Below, in pieces: positions 5,700 through 5,785 of a DNA stretch of 5,785 nucleotides (within the stretch, counting starts at the first letter, position 1; each line of letters starts with the position of its first letter). Location of the stretch: positions 410 to 6,194 of the forward strand of contig PLEA01000313.1 in NCBI GenBank assembly GCA_003136335.1, in the 5' to 3' direction. The position numbers and the translations under genes are program-made. The stretch is from Acidobacteriaceae bacterium (GTDB taxonomy: Bacteria > Acidobacteriota > Terriglobia > Terriglobales > SbA1). The notes beneath the pieces were generated by a model, which saw nothing but the letters and a program-made list of their open reading frames with translations, was not told where the DNA came from and did no database searches.

Positions 5700-5785
5700 A
5701 TGTCGAAAAACAACGGCACCACCACCAGTCTCCGTCTCAAAACCGGCCTAGCCGAAATGCTCAAAGGCGGCGTCATCATGGACGT
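5700..5785 (+). CDS. pdxS: Pyridoxal 5'-phosphate synthase, PdxS subunit (partial, runs off right edge)
   Basis: PdxS makes pyridoxal 5'-phosphate (vitamin B6) from ribose 5-phosphate, glyceraldehyde 3-phosphate and ammonia supplied by the glutaminase PdxT. It acts in the cytoplasm as a dodecamer. Only 28 codons are visible, but LKTGLAEMLKGGVIMD (13-28) is the highly conserved PdxS N-terminus that leads into the first strand of the barrel. The catalytic lysines lie outside the window. The ATG at 5700 has GGAG six bases upstream. The first 11 residues (Asn/Thr-rich) are variable in the family. pdxT often follows pdxS, but nothing can be seen here. The gene sits behind a hairpin and a repeat array, so it probably has its own promoter. 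Confidence 0.93.
   Translation, partial: MSKNNGTTTSLRLKTGLAEMLKGGVIMD

Noticed and set aside
1..5785. A new defence, secretion or biosynthetic system
   Set aside because: All five genes belong to recognisable housekeeping or widespread families, and their strands and spacing give no sign of one joint operon.

Overview
The window reads as ordinary chromosomal DNA from a GC-rich, aerobic, Gram-negative-type bacterium. I infer Acidobacteriota (Terriglobia-like). The evidence is a very large secreted Asp-box beta-propeller protein of a kind I associate with that phylum, an acidobacterial-looking CoxB variant, and several intergenic palindromic and tandem repeats. The assignment rests on recognition of sequence character, not on a search.

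Layout. The left half is transcribed leftward (minus strand). At the left edge is the first part of cytochrome c oxidase subunit I (coxA/ctaD, cut by the window end). It is preceded, one base apart, by a complete subunit II gene (coxB/ctaC) with an intact CuA site. A likely promoter lies about 90 bases upstream of coxB. Between this operon and the next gene is a 112-bp non-coding element made of CACGG boxes at about 10-11 bp spacing, arranged as two inverted arms around a 15-bp tandem duplication. Upstream of that is a 1128-residue exported beta-propeller protein (about eleven Asp-box/BNR repeats, sortilin/VPS10-like), starting from a TTG codon.

The right half is transcribed rightward. A 284-bp divergent intergenic region holds a REP-like palindromic repeat. 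It is followed by a 154-residue PaaI-type hotdog thioesterase, a terminator-like nested hairpin, a 7-bp tandem repeat array, and the first 28 codons of pdxS (pyridoxal 5'-phosphate synthase, running off the right edge).

Functionally, coxB and coxA encode the core of an aa3-type terminal oxidase. The propeller protein, thioesterase and pdxS are separate units with no evident shared pathway. I do not see a new defence system, mobile element or gene cluster. The unusual content is in the intergenic repeats and in a few residue-level details. No RNA genes, CRISPR arrays or insertion sequences were recognised.
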